Source of the DNA: Chitinophagaceae bacterium
GTDB taxonomy: Bacteria > Bacteroidota > Bacteroidia > Chitinophagales > Chitinophagaceae
DNA length: 36,360 nt
NCBI GenBank assembly: GCA_947381435.1
Contig: CANCVE010000038.1
Location: 1 to 36,360, forward strand
Reading direction: 5' to 3'
The notes below the pieces were generated by a model that saw only the letters and a list, made by a program, of their open reading frames with translations, ran no database searches and had not been told where the DNA came from. Of the stretch, positions 33,990 to 36,360 are shown piece after piece (position 1 is the stretch's first letter; each line of letters starts with the position of its first letter). A program made the position numbers and the translations under genes.

Positions 33990-34586
33990 ATGAAAGCAAA
34001 AAATACTCAAAAGAAAATATTGATAGAAAGTAAGGCTAAGCCGATTAAGAAAATAGACCCCAAACAACTTCAAGAGCAGGAGGGGCTTTTTTCTCAAGCC
34101 GATTCTATTTCGCCAATCAATAAGAAAATAGATAAGGCTGAAATAATCCAACTTACAAGTGGCGAATTTGTGAATGTTGATGAATATGTAGATGAACATT
34201 TCTACGCGGAGGTCGCAACTCATTTCTACAAAATATTTTATAATTTAATCGCGGATTTATTAGGTATTAGCAGAGAAGAGATGAAGCCATTTAGAAAACC
34301 GTATGTAGTTGCATTGTTAAAGAACAAATTGATTTATGGTAGATTCCCGAATGCAATCCAAAAGAAAATATATGCAAGGAATCCATATATTGGATATTGC
34401 ACAAGGAAGTATTGGAACTATCAGACACTAACAAAAACAGGAGATTTGTCGTTAAGAGACTTTATAAATGATTTTCAAATTTTAGGGGAAAGTGTATTAG
34501 GTAACAACGGGAATCTAAAAATCTTTATAATTGAATATTGTAAAAAATATCAATTGCCAATTCAATTAGAATTGTTTGATTTGTAA
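33990..34586 (+). CDS. P63C-like protein, function unknown
   Basis: A 198-residue basic protein starting 10 bases after the XRE-ImmA stop. The N-terminal 45 residues are Lys-rich and probably disordered. The rest, with HFYKIFYNLIADLLG, VALLKNKLIYGRFPNAIQKK, YWNYQTLTKTGDLSLRDFIN and a short end, resembles the P63C domain of phage- and element-borne proteins (FYxxIYRLxGW...NKLIYExLPPGVLxxL...HQxLTxDxG). This is assigned from pattern memory, and the usual Trp/Pro signature is only partly kept. Its role with a metallopeptidase is unknown; a substrate or toxin of the ImmA partner is one possibility. Confidence 0.55.
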   Translation: MKAKNTQKKILIESKAKPIKKIDPKQLQEQEGLFSQADSISPINKKIDKAEIIQLTSGEFVNVDEYVDEHFYAEVATHFYKIFYNLIADLLGISREEMKPFRKPYVVALLKNKLIYGRFPNAIQKKIYARNPYIGYCTRKYWNYQTLTKTGDLSLRDFINDFQILGESVLGNNGNLKIFIIEYCKKYQLPIQLELFDL

Positions 34587-34607
34587 TTGCATAAACAATA
34601 CTAAACT

Positions 34608-34637
34608 AAAAACGCCACTAAAAATAGTAGCGTTTTT
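34608..34637. terminator. Bidirectional terminator between convergent units
   Basis: AAAAACGC-C-ACTA pairs with TAGT-A-GCGTTTTT around an AAAA loop, with a single C/A mismatch. It has a T-run on the + strand (for the ImmA-P63C operon) and on the - strand (for the 65-residue protein gene). Confidence 0.75.
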
Positions 34638-34656
34638 ACTAAAATATATAAAACGC

Positions 34657-34854
34657 TTATGCGTTAAGTATAATTCCACTCAGTTCCAGTTCCGACAGCT
34701 TCTCGCTTTTCTTCTGAGTATGCAAAAAGTCTTCCATCCCTTTATTTAGACATTCCATCATTGAAAGATTGTCTGCTTCACTGTAAGTTGTAACTCTTTT
34801 TTCATTAGCATATCGCTCCATAATAAGCTCATATTGGCTTTTTATTTCTATCAT
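34657..34854 (-). CDS. Small 65-residue protein beside the C39-like peptidase
   Basis: Not recognised. It is short, helical, acidic and without cysteine or membrane segment, and contains SEADNLSMMECLNKGMEDFL. It begins 43 bases after the stop of the peptidase gene and ends just before a terminator, so it closes that operon. The C-terminal KLSELELSGIIL faintly recalls the LSxxELxxI pattern of C39-type leader peptides, but at the wrong end of the protein and without GG. It might be a regulator, an immunity protein or an antitoxin of the peptidase. Confidence 0.5.
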   Translation of the reverse strand: MIEIKSQYELIMERYANEKRVTTYSEADNLSMMECLNKGMEDFLHTQKKSEKLSELELSGIILNA

Positions 34855-34897
34855 TAGTATGCTCCTTTTTAGTATGTTAATATTTTTTCTATCTTTT

Positions 34898-36360
34898 TTA
34901 TTTCAGGTTATTTTTATAGCTATTGAATTCGCCGGCGAAAATAGCAACTTCTTTGAACTTTCCATGCATCTGAGTAAAATATTTTCCATCTAAATACCCA
35001 GAAATTAAAGTTAAACTTCCAAGTGTTGTACTATCAGTATATTTAATAGGCTCTGTCGCATCTTGCATAATAATCCCGTCACACATTTTTTTTACAAAAT
35101 TTCCCTTCGTTGAAATTTCCGCAATCCAAATAAATTTGGGCATAGTAGCACCCAAAAATAATTCCTTTAAATCTTTATCAAGCTCCTCATTTAATGCCAA
35201 ATATTCTTTATACGATCTACTTGATGCTAAAAAAACTTTAATAATTCTTACCTCACCACTTTTTATTCCAATCCTAGGGTTTTTCAGATATTGAAAAAAA
35301 TTATGTCTAGCCCTATTTGCCTCTAAATAAATCTTTGGATATAACGGTACAATAATATTAGTTATTGTACAACCGTGCCATTTTTTTTCATCATAATATT
35401 CCAAACAAGGGTTTGCTAAGTTAGCTATTTGATATGGTGGATGATTATCGTCTATAAACACATATTTCCTTTCTATATCATTGTAGTCAATTATTTCAAT
35501 TTTATCTGCCCCTTCCTCACTAATTATTTTTGTTTGGGCATTTAATATTTTTTCTACATTATCAATTTCTCTACCTACAATATTAACAGCATGTCCCAAA
35601 TCATTATCAGAGTTGCTTAAAACTGCAACAATTGGTATCCCGGACTCAATGTAGGCACTTATTATAGAATCAAATGTATCTGGATATCTACTCTGAGAAT
35701 ATATCATTGCGCCAAAACCCAATTCCCTTACTGCGTACGTTACCTGTTCAGCAGTAAGCCCTTCTGACGGCATCAGTCTCTTGTAAGAGAACTTGTGCAA
35801 TATTTTATGTATTGTTGATGGCAGTACGGGTTTATATTCAGGATATTTGTTCCCAAAATATTCTAGTAATGCCCATATTGTTGTTTCGGCACAAGTTATT
35901 GCCTGGTTGTCTTGTGAAGAATGAGGAAAACAATTCACTTTATATTTTACAAAGTTTACAGTAGAATTGATTTTTGCAAGGCAGCATAAGATATTGTCTT
36001 CCTTTTTAGCTTTTGTTGATAATGCTGTTCTTCCTATAATTTTAGGAAAAGTCGGTCTAATTGTCAAAAATCCAAGATACTGATGTTCTGTTTCTATTAG
36101 CTTTTTTTTATCATAGTTTCTAAAGTCGTCCCAAACAATCTCTTTATTAAAAAAAGAAATCCTTATTGTATCTCTATGATATTGTTCTAGTTTGGATGAA
36201 TAATAGTTGTAATATGTATCCCTATACATTTTATCAACGTATGGATATTCTACAATAGCATATAAATTATCCTTTAAAGATTTGATATAAGGACCTATAG
36301 TCTTTTCTATTATTTTCCCAGAGTATTCTTCCGTTAAATTGTATTTCTCAATCCATATTG
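34898..36360 (-). CDS. Papain/C39-like cysteine peptidase, 5' end outside the window
   Basis: The frame stays open from the stop to the right edge. The first internal ATG (36229) is not the start, because 43 further in-frame codons (with KTIGPYIKSLKDNLYAIVEY) precede it. A central papain-like domain shows NQAITCAETTIWALLEYFG with the presumed nucleophile Cys, GIPIVAVLSNSDNDLGHAVNIVG with the His, and VFIDDNHPPY with an Asp, in the order and spacing of C39-like and BtrH-type peptidases (Cys, His and Asp about 100 and 48 residues apart). Flanking N- and C-terminal regions (about 95 and 140 or more residues) match nothing I know. There is no signal peptide or ABC part in view. It is cytoplasmic as far as seen. 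Confidence 0.65.
   Translation of the reverse strand, partial: IWIEKYNLTEEYSGKIIEKTIGPYIKSLKDNLYAIVEYPYVDKMYRDTYYNYYSSKLEQYHRDTIRISFFNKEIVWDDFRNYDKKKLIETEHQYLGFLTIRPTFPKIIGRTALSTKAKKEDNILCCLAKINSTVNFVKYKVNCFPHSSQDNQAITCAETTIWALLEYFGNKYPEYKPVLPSTIHKILHKFSYKRLMPSEGLTAEQVTYAVRELGFGAMIYSQSRYPDTFDSIISAYIESGIPIVAVLSNSDNDLGHAVNIVGREIDNVEKILNAQTKIISEEGADKIEIIDYNDIERKYVFIDDNHPPYQIANLANPCLEYYDEKKWHGCTITNIIVPLYPKIYLEANRARHNFFQYLKNPRIGIKSGEVRIIKVFLASSRSYKEYLALNEELDKDLKELFLGATMPKFIWIAEISTKGNFVKKMCDGIIMQDATEPIKYTDSTTLGSLTLISGYLDGKYFTQMHGKFKEVAIFAGEFNSYKNNLK

Overview
The window looks like a chromosomal segment of a member of the Bacteroidota. The evidence is the AT-rich sequence, start codons without Shine-Dalgarno sequences, several TAnnTTTG-type -7 boxes just upstream of genes, and gene types typical of the phylum (a VirE_N/DUF3987 replication protein, a tyrosine recombinase with a Bacteroidota-type arm domain, a PaiB-like protein). 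Placement below phylum, for example in Chitinophagaceae, is only a guess.

The left half (about 1-17.6 kb) is mostly core genome. It holds a phosphoglucosamine mutase, a cysteine desulfurase, a PaiB-like FMN protein, a lipoprotein and tRNA thiolase MnmA. These are followed by a four-gene cluster (hddA, gmhA, hddC, gmhB) that covers every step from sedoheptulose 7-phosphate to GDP-D-glycero-D-manno-heptose. Next come an exported protein, a diheme cytochrome, an FKBP isomerase, RluD, RibF and CTP synthase. Intergenic spaces are packed with short word-like inverted repeats that recur in the window. Some run into the coding ends of hddC, gmhB, gmhA and mnmA. There is also a 21-bp minisatellite and an array of palindromes spaced about 42 bp.

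Between the core genes lie decayed loci: an IS5-like fragment next to the 3' half of a broken ribonucleotide reductase small-subunit gene (about 12.9-13.6 kb), an ISL3/ISAon1-type transposase remnant (17.9-18.6 kb), a 43-bp tandem palindrome array (18.8-19.05 kb) and a HipA-type kinase pseudogene (19.08-19.94 kb).

From 20.2 kb to at least 34.6 kb, and probably beyond the window, is an integrative element. It starts with a tyrosine integrase, a conserved accessory gene, an excisionase-like HTH protein and a VirE_N-DUF3987 primase/helicase-like protein. Its cargo looks like a defence island. It contains (a) a Panacea/SocA-like antitoxin candidate coupled to a 672-residue protein with three C-terminal membrane segments; (b) a three-gene restriction-modification system with a SAM-motif protein lacking NPPY, an Eco57I-type N6-adenine methylase and a GIY-YIG plus SF2 helicase restriction subunit; (c) an XRE-ImmA/IrrE metallopeptidase gene controlled by two identical-architecture operators and followed by a P63C-like protein; (d) on the opposite strand, a papain/C39-like cysteine peptidase running off the right edge, with a 65-residue partner. 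No tRNA, rRNA or CRISPR array was seen, and no attachment-site pair could be defined.

The best candidates for undescribed systems are the Panacea plus membrane-protein pair, the ImmA-P63C operon and the C39-like peptidase pair.
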